A DNA stretch of 64,000 bases, from NCBI GenBank assembly GCA_015680685.1, contig MNCI01026517.1, positions 164,430 through 228,429 of the forward strand. Direction: 5' to 3'. Made by a program: the position numbers and the translations under genes. A model generated the notes under the pieces. That model was not told where the DNA came from. It worked only from the letters and a program-made list of their open reading frames with translations, and ran no database searches. Below, piece after piece: positions 10,618 to 22,262 of the stretch (its first letter is position 1; each line of letters opens with the position of its first letter). This stretch comes from Gnetum montanum. Its lineage: Eukaryota > Streptophyta > Gnetopsida > Gnetales > Gnetaceae.

Positions 10618-12152
10618 TACAACATGTTATTTGAAAATGAAACTGATAGTGCGAAATAATGCTTAAATGCAAAATAGATAGGAAATAGTGTAAAATGCAA
10701 TAGTAAATAGGGGATAATGTAAAATGCAGTTAGAAAAATGCACCGCTTTGAAGCTATAACCTTGCTCTATGAAGATGGATACAATAGGTTTCACAGTGTT
10801 GGGAGGTGTAGAGATCTCGAGAGTAACCAAGAAGTGTAGAGCGAGATGGCTGTGTGATTGAACATGGGCTTAGTCATCAATAATGCAAAGTGCTACCAAG
10901 GTGGTAGAAAAGAACAAGACAGGATGTCAACTGAAATTCTAACTATTTACAATGTCAAACAGAAAGCTTACAATGCTTGAGATTATAGTGCCAATGTTTT
11001 TCTTGTCAGCCAACAAAATCATTAAACAACTAGATTGCTTAGAAAATTGGAACCAAAAGTGCGAAAAAAGAGCCCAAGTGCCAAAAGCCCTTTAACAGTC
11101 AGAGTGTTCCAGTACCTGAATTAGCCAACCAGAGAGAGAGAAAGCGAGAGCTCAAGAGTGAGAAAAGCCAAAGAGAGTCTAAGCATCGCTCATAGAGGTA
11201 TTTATAAGACCAAGGGCACGCGAGAGATGTAGTTTGGATGCCATGTGCCTTGGCCCTATGTTGACTTGTCTATGTTGCACGTGCTTGCATGACCATTATG
11301 CGAGCCTACCACACCATAATTACAAACCTTCCATGTCATAATTACGCTGTTAGAGTAAAGGTGCAATTAGTTGAGGTGCATTAATGTTGCATAACTACTC
11401 ACCACATCTTACCATGCTTTGTAGCGTAGCATGTTTGGTGTGGCATAGCATCCTGTCACGTTGTGCTATGCTACACAACATAGCATGCTGTAACCGTCAA
11501 TTTGAAGCAAAAAATCTACGTTATGTCCCACTACATGTGTTAGGAACCTTTGCAATGTTGTGACTGTTAGTCACAGATTTTCCACGCTATGCTACGCTAT
11601 GTAGCATATCATATCGTAGTGACTATCCTTAGTCGCAAAAACATCACCAATCTTCAAACTTTGCCTTTTGCACTGCAAAACTTGTGAACTTGCTGATCCT
11701 GCCCTNATTTGCCTTTTGCACTGCAAAACTTGTGAACTTGCTGATCCTGCCCTTTGAGATGCCTTATGTCACTTTCGTAGAATTGCTATGCCTTTCTATG
11801 CCATATAGCTTAACGTAGCATCACAGCAAACATGACCTACTTTTGACCAAGATTGTCACTTTCTGATGGAAGGAGACATTGTTGAAGGACTTGAAGTCAG
11901 GTGAGGAGGCTAATCATCCAACTTTTGCTATGCTATGCTATGCTGCATAGCATAGCACTATGCTTCTACAAACATCTTTTGAAGTTTACTATGCTACACG
12001 GCATAGTGTAGCAAGACTTCTTGACTTAGAAAACTTATTAAAGAAAATAATCTAAAAATCAAAGAATCCATCTCCTGAAGAACTACCGTAACGTTGCACG
12101 AATTGCAAAGGCTTGGTGAAGCAGTCATGCCTTCAAATTTTGTGGTGTTTCA
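10618..12152 (-). repeat. LTR M2 (minus strand), truncated by E1
   Basis: Ends on the plus strand in TTTTGTGGTGTTTCA at 12152, the reverse complement of the LTR start TGAAACACC. The pre-TATA block (11220-11245), the TATA sequence (reverse of TATTTATAAG near 11200), and U3 palindromes such as 11930-11960 match the LTRs of E2 and E3. Its 3' end is missing where the E1 3' LTR begins. No polypurine tract or palindrome adjoins 12152, so it looks like a 5' LTR. Confidence 0.72.
11660..11753. other. 46-bp duplication around an N (assembly join)
   Basis: Bases 11660-11705 are repeated exactly at 11708-11753, separated by the N at 11706 and one A. This looks like an unmerged contig overlap, not biology. 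Confidence 0.85.
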
Positions 12153-13288
12153 TGGGATAGACCATAGTCCTATGCTTGGTTGTACCATTTGCATGACTTG
12201 GTACATTTGGTGGTGAGCATAGTGGGACATTTGCGAAGGTTGAAAAAAAGGAGAGAAGTGAATGGGGTCCATCACGTGGTTTTGGGTGGACCTGCCGTTG
12301 ATGGAGAAACAGGTGTAGATGCTGGAATGGATGCAGAGACTTTATGCAACTGCGATGTAGGTACTATGTGGATGTAAGGTAGGTTAGCCATGATCAGTGC
12401 ATGGTATGATGTAGGAATGGATTGGGGAAAGGATTGTCGGGTGGTAGAGCCTAGGAATGAGATGGAGGAATAGGTGTCTTAATACGTCAAGGGTATGGCA
12501 TGGCTACCTATTGTCAATGAAAGTGTAGGTTATGATGGATTAGATGTAATCAAGAAGGGAGTAGTCCTGAAGAGCATTTTCATCTAGAAGGATAGGGATG
12601 GAGGGATAGTCACAAGGTAGTTTGGTCCCCTCCCCTCGGACTGGGAATCTAGGTCTTGTTGACCATCCTAAAATACCTCATCATAGTGAGACGTCATGTC
12701 TCGGTGCTCCCTAGGCCTACTTGTCCATACCTATTGATTTAAGATCCACTAGTACATTTGCTTCAAAGGAATGAAAATGCCAGGAGTGGGAATAAATTCA
12801 CTTCCATTGCAGTAATGGAACTCAAAGTGACATTTATCTTCGAGTTCTTGGGTAGCTAAGGGTAGATTCTCCTAGACCTTAGCAGAGAGAAAATTGTAAG
12901 GCTTGGACTATTGTACCAAGCTCTCAGGTACCTGGTTTGGATCCTGAGAGATCAGCATAGTTCTTACACTAGGCTGAGTGGTTGCATGACACCTATGATG
13001 TCCTTAAGAGGGGACCTCCATGTTAGAGGTAGCAATAGCGATGCTTGAGGAAATCATTTTTGTAAAGCTAAGAATGGTTTGTGAGCAAGAAAAATAGAGA
13101 TCAAAACGCAACCGGAGGCTTTCTATCCTACAAGGTTCCAAAGGAACCGTCATTGTGACCAACCTGTACCACACGGTGTGTAAACAACTGCAAGGGTATC
13201 ATGTTTATGCTAATAGGTAATGGGGTACAGAGAGCACATAGGACTACCCATAAGGCACTAAGAGGCCCTACTTCTAGTGTGAGAAAAC
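12153..13288 (-). pseudogene. gag: Element M: leader and N-terminal gag fragment
   Basis: Minus-strand reading of about 12650-12800 gives NGSEFIPTPG and, after stops, REHRDMTSHYDEVF. These match the gag N-terminus of E2 (NGSEFMPTPE.., REMDMISHYEKYF) and E3 (NGREFLPTPE). The rest (12900-13288) is leader sequence up to the LTR. Several stops are present. The plus-strand frame at 12180-12377 is a shadow. Everything downstream of the gag start is missing, because LTR M2 begins at 12152. Confidence 0.65.
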
Positions 13289-14051
13289 TGTAGCAACCAA
13301 AAACGTTGATGGCTAGAAACACCGAGAGGTTTCTAGGTGAATAGTTCAACCTTGGATCTATACAAGGAATGTGCTAGATAAAATGGAAGCGGGGCACCTT
13401 GAACAATCTAGTTGATCAGAGAGGGACTTAATCAGTGTAACTTCACCTTACATAAACATTGTTTAAAATGTAAGATATACAAGGAAAAACTGATGATCGA
13501 TAAATGCTAGGATAAAGAAAATAATGCCAAATAATGATAACAATAAAGAGACAACAGAATAAACTGGGATAAGAAATTGCACCGTTGTAAAGTTGCAAGT
13601 TTGATTCTCTTCCTTGTTTGAAGTGTATACAAAGTTATAAAATGCTGGAGGTGCACAAAGAGTTCAAGGATAACCAGAATGCTTAGAATGCCTCAACTAT
13701 GCTTTTTATTACAAACTTAAAAGCTAACTACACAAGAATTCTAGTGCAAAGAGCCAATGCCAAATGCCAAAGAAAAATGCTAACCCAAAATTGCCAACAA
13801 TTGCCAAAAAAAATTTCCAACCCTTTGAGCGTTGCTCGTAGGGGTATTTCTAGGGCCAAGAGCAAGTGAGAAATGAGGCCTGGATGCCATGTGTCCTAGA
13901 CCCATGAGATGCTAATGTGCCCGTACTTCATAGATGTGCAAAACCAGTCATGAACCTGCTACGCTGCAACCATGTTGTTGAAATTGCTCATGCTGGAATC
14001 TAGTGTGTCAACAATGCAAGCGAGAGGGTCTCAAAATTTTATGGTGTTTCA
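13289..14051 (-). repeat. LTR of element M (minus strand, short U3)
   Basis: Left border TGTAGCAACC at 13289, right border TATGGTGTTTCA at 14051 (reverse of TGAAACACC). The block ACACCGAGAGGTTTCTAGGTG and the GGGGCACCTTGAACAATCTAG segment match E3 U5. It is only 763 bp because most of U3 with the palindromes is absent. On the minus strand its end is followed by a primer-site-like TAGAAGTAGGGC. The five bases to its right (TGAAG) are the candidate duplicated target. Confidence 0.72.
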
Positions 14052-15033
14052 TGAAGGTTAGGACATTTGATGTATGTCAGCATCATCTAAATCTCATACA
14101 TGTATTACCCACTGAATTACATCCAACACAAATCATGTGGCCATTCCAACATTGGGGACTAAACATTATAAGACCCATCACACCTAAGTCTTCTATAGGA
14201 CATAGCTTCATTATCATCGCAACCAAATACTTCACAAAGTGGGTAGAGGCTATTCCCCTATGGAAGACCACATCTCAACAGGTTTGCTAGATAACATAGT
14301 AACAAGGTTTGGTCTTCCCATGACTATTGTGATGGACAACAGGCCATAATTTAGTAACATAGAAAAGCAAAACCTTTTGAGACAACCTTGTCATGAAACA
14401 CTCTTTCTCATCATCCTACTACCCATAGGCCAATGTTTAGGCAGAGGCAACAAATAAAGCTATCATCAACCTTCTCAGAAAGATGCTTAGTAGTAGTAAG
14501 AGGTGATGGCATGAGTAAATCCTCNAAAAGATGCTTAGTAGTAGTAAGAGGTGATGGCATGAGTAAATCCTCTACATATTATGGGCTTACCATAAAACAT
14601 ACCAAAAAGCTATAGGTAAGACACCATATAGTCTCATTTATAGATCTAAAGAACCGTTACCCCTTGAATTGTAGGTTCCATCGCTTCAGATGATCCTCTC
14701 ATACTTTGTAGATGAGGCTCAAAACAATGAGTCAAGGATCATCGATCTTGACTCCATAGAGGAGGAGCATGCCCAAAAACTCGGTCGCATTGAATGGTAC
14801 CAAGATCAACAATGGAAAAAGCACCACTGTAATTTACATCAACAGCTAATCAAGAAAGTAGACCTAGTCCTCAAGGATGTTCATGAACCTGTAAAAAAAT
14901 TCTTAGCTAACTAGGAAGGCCCTTTCATAGCCACAAAAGCCTATGATAATGGGGCATTCAAATTGGATGATACGGATGGGAACAAGTTCACAAATCCTGT
15001 TAACCACTTGTACCTCAAGCCATACTACATCTA
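14052..15033 (+). pseudogene. pol: E1c: integrase C-terminal two thirds (older element)
   Basis: Begins inside the integrase zinc finger (TFDVCQHHLNLIHV) right at the border of LTR M, so M inserted here. The catalytic core has GLNIIRP where GLDIIGP is expected, so the first Asp is Asn. The core then frameshifts near 14285, and DNRP is followed by a stop. The C-terminal domain is better kept (IEWYQDQQWKKHHCN, YDNGAFKL) and ends in HLYLKPYY at about 15030, a usual end for Tat integrases. An assembly duplication lies within it. Confidence 0.85.
14479..14572. other. 46-bp duplication around an N (assembly join)
   Basis: Bases 14479-14524 recur exactly at 14527-14572, separated by N and A. The integrase frame reads through only if one copy is ignored. 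Confidence 0.85.
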
Positions 15034-15044
15034 ATGCAAAGAAT

Positions 15045-15375
15045 TATTTCAGATACAAAGTAAGGTAAAACAATTGTTTGCTACAATGTAAAACTAGTAA
15101 AGAATTTCTGCTATGATGTAAAACTAGCACAAATAGTCTGCTATGACTATAAACTGGCACAACAAGGCCTTGGGCTATGATGTGAAACTAGCATCCATAA
15201 CATGGTTTACTACGACCTTAAATTGGCCCTCCACCATTCTCTATAATGTTAAACTAGCACAGTCATCTACTAGGACCTTAAACTAGCACATCATGGTCTG
15301 CTAAGACCTTAAACTAGCGCATTTGATAGTCTACCAAGACTTTACACTGGGTTTGTAGTGCAACACTTCCCAATG
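15045..15375 (+). repeat. Stem-loop repeats after E1c integrase
   Basis: About nine degenerate units ending in TAAACTAGC or TAAACTGGC, for example GGTCTGCTAAGACC TTAAACTAGC near 15295. In several units short arms (GGTC..GACC, AGTC..GACT) could form a four-base stem. Confidence 0.78.
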
Positions 15376-16708
15376 CACACATGTAACTCCTATGAATAAG
15401 TGATCCTGCATACTTTAAAATTCCTGGACAACACGGGGTGGGACGTTGCAATTCTAGAATGTAGTTCACATTGCTAGGGAAAAACCTTCTATAACAAATG
15501 TAGTGTCATTGCCCCTGCCATTTTTTTGATCTTCTAGAGATGTCATCTGACATCTTTCTTACCTTCTAGAGCTACCACTACGATAGCCACTCATCCTGGC
15601 GGTAGCTCTAGTTGTTAGCACCTATTGTTGGAGTCTTAGCATTATTGTGGCCTAGCCACAAGGTTGCCATCCTCCAGTCCTCACCATCGTCCAAGTCCAA
15701 AAGGCATTCAGCTATTAGGACTTTCCATTTTCAGCTAGACTTCATGATGTTTACCTTGGATAAGGAATCCTGAGCACTTGCATCACCACTACTCCTAGTC
15801 TCTTTGATGCCAACCTTTCCAATTTACCATTGCTAGAATCTATGCTGGCCTTCCTGCTTTGGACATTGCACACTTTAGTGACAACACTTGCCACTCTGTC
15901 GATTTCCAAAGAAAGCAAGACATCGCTCTCACTTTACTTAATGATTTTTTTTTGGTTTTCTCTCTATTGTGTTTGCAGGATACAAGCCAAGATGTGCTTC
16001 ACCATTAGAGTAAGACACTACATTGTTCCAAAGTGATTGTTTTGATTAGCCTATCTACTTGAAATTACACATCCTACTCTCCCTTTTAGCCAGTTAAGCC
16101 TTCATTCCTTATACTTGTAATTTTTAGTATCATTTTTACAAGCTTTCCCAATGCACAAAGCCTTTTCACATGCCCAACCATCATGTCCATGGTGGACGTA
16201 ACACAACTCATTCCATGCGAAGCATCTATGGGTAGGTAAAAGCCCCACATGGATGTAACATAGCTCATCCTAGGAAATAAACACCTGTCCTACAATAACA
16301 ACAAGGTTGTTTGAAGTAAACATGGGTGTACATTAAAGGAAAAGCACAGAAAATGAAAAAGAGTAGAAAAGCTTAAAATAAAATAGAGGTGCCTAAAACA
16401 AATGGCACAACATGCTACTTAACAATCACTTCAGCCATAAAATGACCATCTCTAAGGACTCTGATGAGAGGTAAAAGGTGAACAAAGAAATACGCCCATG
16501 TATGTTGACTCCCACATAAGCTCTCTGATGAAGGATCATACTATGAAAATATTTTTTTAAAGCATTACACATTACATTTCTTCCTCGAACCTATTTCCTC
16601 AACTCCATCCCCTGCCCCTTTACCTCATAATCACTCGCCTAGTACTTTCAAGTGTTGTGAAGCATGGTCCAAGCAGGCACTAAAGAGTGATGTTGTTGTC
16701 TCATTCTT
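15376..16708 (+). other. E1c 3' untranslated region
   Basis: No gene is supported. The segment 16180-16300 (with GTAACACAACTCAT and ACACCTGTCCTACAA) matches the E3 3' UTR at 47620-47745 on the other strand. A purine-rich tract follows at 16328-16385. The ORFs at 15830-16036 and 16086-16268 are not conserved. Confidence 0.5.
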
Positions 16709-16788
16709 CATGGTGTCTCGTATTCTTTGTTGATGTCCCTCAGGAAGATCCTCAAGATGTCAACAAAGAGGGACCATTGAAACACCAT
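16709..16788. repeat. Palindrome at the E1c PPT / LTR A junction
   Basis: Left arm 16709-16737 (CATGGTGTCTCG..CTTTGTTGATGTC) pairs with right arm 16756-16788 (GATGTCAACAAAGAGG..TTGAAACACCAT), loop about 18 bases. The right arm carries the polypurine tract and the LTR start at 16778. Confidence 0.78.
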
Positions 16789-17164
16789 AAATTTTGAGAC
16801 TCTCATGATTTAGTAGTCCCAAAATTTGGGCAAATATTTATGCAAGCATGATGTCACGATGAATCATGCAGATGACATGGCATCCTAGAAGTCCTAATGC
16901 TTCCAATGTTTCTTCTAAGCTTGCCTATCAACCTCTATAGCACAATCAATGTGGTACCCAGACTCAAGGCTAGTTTGCATGAAAGAGGCACCAAAGGTAG
17001 ACTGTATAGTCTAGCAAATTTTCTATCTCTTGGGTTGATAGCTATGCTACACCCTCTAGCCTTCCTAGCTTGATACTTGACTCAATTGATGGTCTGCCTA
17101 GGGACCATGCTAGGAGTTGCCAAAATTGTTTAGGATGAGTGAAAAAATTTGACAAGTTTTCTAA

Positions 17165-17980
17165 TTGCAAGACCTGCTACGCTACACTCTATTGCATAGT
17201 GTAGTAGGCCTTGAGAGGACTGATCAGGCACAAAAGATGCAGATTAACAATGACTTGCTCCCCTGGGATATCTACCGCACTTCATCCTTGATGCATGAGA
17301 AATGTGACATAGCAAAATGTGGTAAATTTCATAAAAAAATCTTTTTAGTTAAGTGTTATGCTATTCTACACTATGCAATGTAGCATAGTGTAGCAGGGAT
17401 GCACTCTGATGATACGCCTACTTAGATGGTTCTGATGGAGTAAGCACATTTGCTCATTCTTCAACCGGCAAACAGGTTTGCTCAACTATCATGCCAAGAC
17501 ATGATTGACATTCTATAATAAAATGTTTGTAAAGTAAGTCAAAATTCAGGCCAATCTAGATGCTACATTGTGCTACGCTATGCAGCATAGCATAGCATAG
17601 CAAGAACAGAACACATGAAGGTTCTCTGCCAGTAAGAGGATTGCACTTGGCTACACTCTAGCCTCCATGATTGCCTATCCCACTTCACCCTCAGGCCCCA
17701 AACAAAGTTTCTTGACAAATAATTATAGATCAAATAAGAAATTCATGTCACATTGGCTGCTATGTTGTGCTATGCTGTACAGTGTAGTATAGGGTAGTAA
17801 GAACACAAAACACCAAAGTGTCCCAATGATGAACTCAGCAGGTCCCGGGACCTTTTAACATGAAAAGCAAGGTTGTCGTTGCTTGCTTAGCCTAGCCTCA
17901 AATAGGTATTCTAAGATTTTAGGCAAGATTTCTTTCAGGACTGATGACTACGCTATGCTATGCAGCATAGCACAACATAA
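17165..17980. repeat. Five palindromic GCTA/TAGC modules in U3 of LTR A
   Basis: Each module is a run such as TGCTACGCTATGCAGCATAG or CTACACTATGCAATGTAGCA that can fold on itself. They start near 17171, 17355, 17571, 17758 and 17947, about 190 bp apart. LTR B has the same set near 19300, 19490, 19675, 19865 and 20060; E3 has it on the other strand near 46110, 46320, 46515, 46695 and 46905. Confidence 0.75.
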
Positions 17981-18429
17981 CATGTGGGTGTTGATGTTAT
18001 GCCAATACAATGGGCAATGTAAACAACATAACACTTGCGTGGAAGTCCCAAGACATCTTTAGTTAACTCCAGAGCTTGTTGGTAATGGTTACTCTGATCC
18101 CATCATCTCTTCAATGGATAAAATCAGCAAGTTTTTTTTGTTTTGCACCTCCCTAACTATCCCCAAAGATGTCCCTATGCTTGACTCTACTCGCAAGAGT
18201 AGGGAAGACATAGTCTTGGAGTATAGGCTCCATTTTGCATTCATTGATGACAATCTTTGTAAAAAACATTGTAGTTCACTAGATTTTGGCACATGTAGCT
18301 TGAACAGTATGGTGATAGTACGAAAAGCTTCATGTTCAACATCACACTACAACATAGCATACCAATGTAACACTGTAGCTCAACATTGCATAGTAGTATA
18401 GCATAGTCACATTTACACTCTGTCAGACC

Positions 18430-18483
18430 CAAGACACGTGGCATCTAAACCACATTTTTCTCCTACTCCTAGCCCTATAAATA
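18430..18483 (+). promoter_or_regulatory. LTR A core promoter: G-box and TATA
   Basis: GACACGTGGCATCTAAACCA followed by CTATAAATACC. LTR B has the same layout (GACATGTGGCATCCAAACCA 20548-20567, TATA 20590-20598). The E3, M and M2 copies show diverged versions on the minus strand. Transcription would start about 30 bases past the TATA. Confidence 0.65.
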
Positions 18484-19081
18484 CCTTAGCGAATAATGTT
18501 CAAGGGGTTGGCTTCTAGAATTTATTGTAATTGGCTTTCTTGAGCATGGTTGGCTTTTTTTCATTGTTGGATTTGAGAATCAAAGATTGACATTGAGCAA
18601 TTTGGCACTTTAGTTCTCTAGTGCTTAGCTTTGGCAAAGAAACTAGCTAGAAGATGGTTCCTATTGGTAAGCTGTTGATAGTAGTTTAAGGAGCTGTGAT
18701 CATACTACTTCATCGAAAGTTGTGCCTATCCACACTACGTATCAGTTGTACACCTTTAGCCAAGCAAAGATCAAATCCCCTGATCTTGTGATGGTGCACT
18801 TTCTTACTCAAGCCTACTTTACTTTTGTTATGCTATTATTATATTTTGCATTATTCTTCATTAGTTTTTGCTTGTTTCTCCTTTTTTAAGTTGCACATGA
18901 CATTTTAAAAAAAATTTACAAAAGGTTATTGTACACCGATTAAGTCCTTGCTTGATCGACCAGACCATTCAGGGTGCCCCGCTTCCATTTACCCCAGCAT
19001 GACCCTCGCATGGCTTCAGGGTTAGGCTATACACCTAGTGACCTCTAAGTGTTCCAGCCACTAACATTTTCAATCACTACA

Positions 19082-21309
19082 CTAGCCATGAGGCCAGCTT
19101 GCATGAAAGAGGAAGTAGGCATAGATCGTATAGTTTGGAAAATTTTCTATCTCCTAGGCTAACAGGCTTGCTACATCCTCTAGCTTGCCCAGCTTGACAC
19201 ATGACCCAGTTGACAGTTTACCTAGGGACAATGCTAGGAGCTATTGAAGGTGTGTAGGATGGACTAAATAGCTCGACAAGTTTTCTAACTATAGAACTTA
19301 CTATGCTACACTACGCTATATAGCATAGGAGGCCTTATGGTGATTGATCAGGCATCAAAGATGTAGATTAACCATAATTCAACCCTCTAGGAGACCTGAC
19401 CCATTTCATCCTTGAAGCATGATCAACATGATGCAGGAGAATGTGGCAAATTTCATCAAGAATGATCTTTATTTGAGTGCTAAGCTGTCCTATGCTACAC
19501 AACATAGGAGGGTTCTACTGTGACGATGCTTCTGCTTAGACTATGTTGACAAAGTAAACATAATTTCTAATGCTTTAACCATAAAAGATGCTTGTTCTAT
19601 TGCCACTCCAGGACATGACTAACATCCCATGTGAAAACATTTGCAAAGTGAGTCAAAACTCAAGCTAAATTGGGTGCTACGCTATGCAACACTACATAGG
19701 GTAGCATAGCCTAGTAGGGTTAGAATGCATGAAGGTCCTCTAGCAAGTGGTTGTAGCAAAAGAATCACACTTGACTACCTATCCCACTTTTCACTCAGGT
19801 TCCAAGCAAAGTTTCTTGACAAGGCACTACAAATTGAGCATGGATTCATGTCACACTGGCTACTACACTGTGCTATGCTACATAGTGTAGCACAGTGTAG
19901 GAAGGACACAAAGCATGAAAGTATCCCAAGGATGAACTCCATAGGTCCCAGGACCTTTCAACATGGAAGGCAAGGTTGTCAATTGTAGATGTTACTTGCG
20001 TAGCCTAGGCTCAGATGGGTATCTTTGATTTTCAAGAAAGCTTTGTTTCAAGACCGATGACTACGCTATGCTACGCTACGCAGTGTAGCACATCATAGCA
20101 TGTGGGTGTTTACACTATGCCAATATGCTAGGTAGTGTAATACTCATGTGGAAAACCTAGGACATCTCTAGCAGCCCTAGAGCTTGTTAACAATGGTCAT
20201 TTTTGCTCTAGCATCTCTTCAACAGACAAGATTAGCAAGTTTGCTTTATTTTGCCCCGCCCCCCCCTTATTAATTCCCAAAGTTGTCCCTACGCTTGATC
20301 CTACTTGCAAGAGGGAAGATGTAGTACTAGAGCATAGGCTCCACTTTGCATTCATTGTTGGCATTCTTTGTAAAACACATGGTAGTTTCCCTAGATTTTG
20401 GCATAGGTAGTTTGAATGGTATGGTCACAGCTTAGCAGGTTTCACATTTAGCGTCGATACATTGCAACATAGCACATCAACGTAACATTGTAGTGTAGCA
20501 TCACATGGTAGTATGGCACATCCACATTTGCACTCTTTGGAACCCAGGACATGTGGCATCCAAACCACATCTCTCTCCCACTTGTAGCTCTATAAATACC
20601 CCAACAAAAAATGTTCAAAGGGTGGGCTTTTGAGAATTACCTTTCTTACAGTTGGCAATTGGCATTGCGGGCTTTTGAGAATCATCTTTCTTGTGGTTGG
20701 CTCCTAACATTGACATTTTGGCATTTGGCTTTCTAGCAATTGCTATTGGAAAAGAGAATGGAAAGCAAAAGGTTAACAAATAGCAAACCCCAATGGTAGC
20801 ACCTCCCAGATCTCTCCAAGCCTAGCAAGCACCAACTCATCAATTCTTGTTAGTAGGCCATTGGCAATAGTCAAGGAGCTATGACCATACCGTAAGCTAT
20901 GCCCATCCACACTGCCCATCCATTATACACCTTCTTCATCCAAATGAAGATCTAATCCCCTAGTTTTGGGGTGGTGCATTCTCTCACTTGAGCTCATTTC
21001 ATTTCATCTTGGTATATTTTGCATCATTGTCTATCAGTTTACGTTCATTGCTTAAGTTACACATTTTTTCTACGTTGTTACTATTATGCTTGTTATAGCC
21101 GTCTGCACTTCAATCTCCACACATAACATCCTAAAATAAACATTTGCAAAAGGTTATTGTACATTGACTAAGTCCTGATCTAATCCACTAGACTGTTCAG
21201 GGTAGCCCATTTCAATTTTCTCTAGCACGACCTTGATAAAAATCTAGGGTTAGGTTATACAGCCGATAACCCCTCAATGTTCCAGCCACCAACATTTTCA
21301 GCTATTACA
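19082..21309 (+). repeat. LTR B (5' LTR of E2), lacking its first ~180 bp
   Basis: Joins LTR A directly at 19081/19082. Its first bases (GAGGCCAGCTTGCATGAAAG) match LTR A from about 16963, so the U3 start is missing. It carries the five palindromes, a pre-TATA motif, TATA (20590-20598), and ends CCAGCCACCAACATTTTCAG with ACA at 21309. It is clearly diverged from LTR A, so the two are not a recent duplication. Confidence 0.8.
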
Positions 21310-21314
21310 TTTTC

Positions 21315-21332
21315 TGGTGCTAGAATGAGGGC
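21315..21332 (+). promoter_or_regulatory. E2 primer binding site
   Basis: TGGTGCTAGAATGAGGGC lies five bases after the LTR end. Diverged copies sit at the same place in M (13266-13284, minus), in the related LTR at 35376-35396 (minus) and in E3 (62627-62645, minus). The tRNA was not identified. Confidence 0.55.
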
Positions 21333-22262
21333 CCCTCTCTCTTTTTGTGCATCACAGGTAATCCTACATGTTGTTTATACCCTGTCACCTACTAGTGTAG
21401 ATGTGACACCCTTGTGGTTGTCTATGCATTGAGTGGTGTAGACTGGTTGTAACGACAGGTCCTCTGGAACCCTACAGGATGAAAGCCCCCAACTGTTTAC
21501 TGTACCATGCTTACACTATCCACTATGCCGCACTTCTTGCATCCTATGTGGCATAGCGAATCTATTGGTGTGATACACCAACCCCTTACGCAGTCAACTA
21601 TGTTACACTGCCTAGGTTTTGGGTAGCATAGTAACTCTATCAATGTAGTAGTTCTCCAACTATCTACCCCGTTATGCTACCCATCTATAGTGTTGTGCTA
21701 CCTATTGTGTAACACCCATCTATAGTGTTACGTTGCCTACCACGTAACACCCATCTACAGTGTTATGCTACCTACTACATAACACCCCTCTACAGTGTTA
21801 TGTTGCTCACTATGTAACACCCCTCTATAGTCTTACGTTTCTCACTACGTAATGCCCTCTACTGTGTTATGCTATCCATCATGATACACTACCCATCGCA
21901 TTATGCTATCTCCATTCTGTGCAGCATAGCAACTTTGTCAATGTAGTAGTCCTACTCAGCTTAGCAGGTGTAACAATAAAGGAAACTAGTTTTCGACACT
22001 CACAAGAGTATCCAATTTCAGCCTACCTCCTCTACAGTTTTTAACTACAATAGAAGATGAATCCTATTACCACTACAGTTCCCACCTCAAGCTTGGAAGT
22101 ACCTTACTCTATCCAAAATATTTTAGGTACTGAGCAACTGCCTAGCCTAATGTTGATATCAAGGTAGTCCCTGAGACTACAACAATAATTGCCTGAACGT
22201 CAACCCCAAGACAAAGAGTGATAAAAATTTTTGTGCACAAAAATATAAGTGAACATACCATT
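21333..22262 (+). repeat. E2 leader with tandem repeats
   Basis: Untranslated leader before gag. At 21660-21870 there are about five units of some 35 bp (GTAACACCCATCTACAGTGT then TATGCTACCTACTAC). No ORF is supported. Confidence 0.7.

Larger units (their letters stand above)
16778..19081 (+). repeat. LTR A (3' LTR of E1c)
   Basis: Starts TGAAACACCATAA after the tract AAAGAGGGACCAT, ends ATCACTACA at 19081. U3 contains five palindromic GCTA/TAGC modules starting near 17171, 17355, 17571, 17758 and 17947. A G-box CACGTG (18435-18440) within GACACGTGGCATCTAAACCA lies about 35 bp before a TATA box (CTATAAATA, 18475-18483). U5 ends GTTCCAGCCACTAACATTTT. The short ORFs inside (17165-17383, 18089-18444) are not conserved as proteins. 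Confidence 0.85.
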
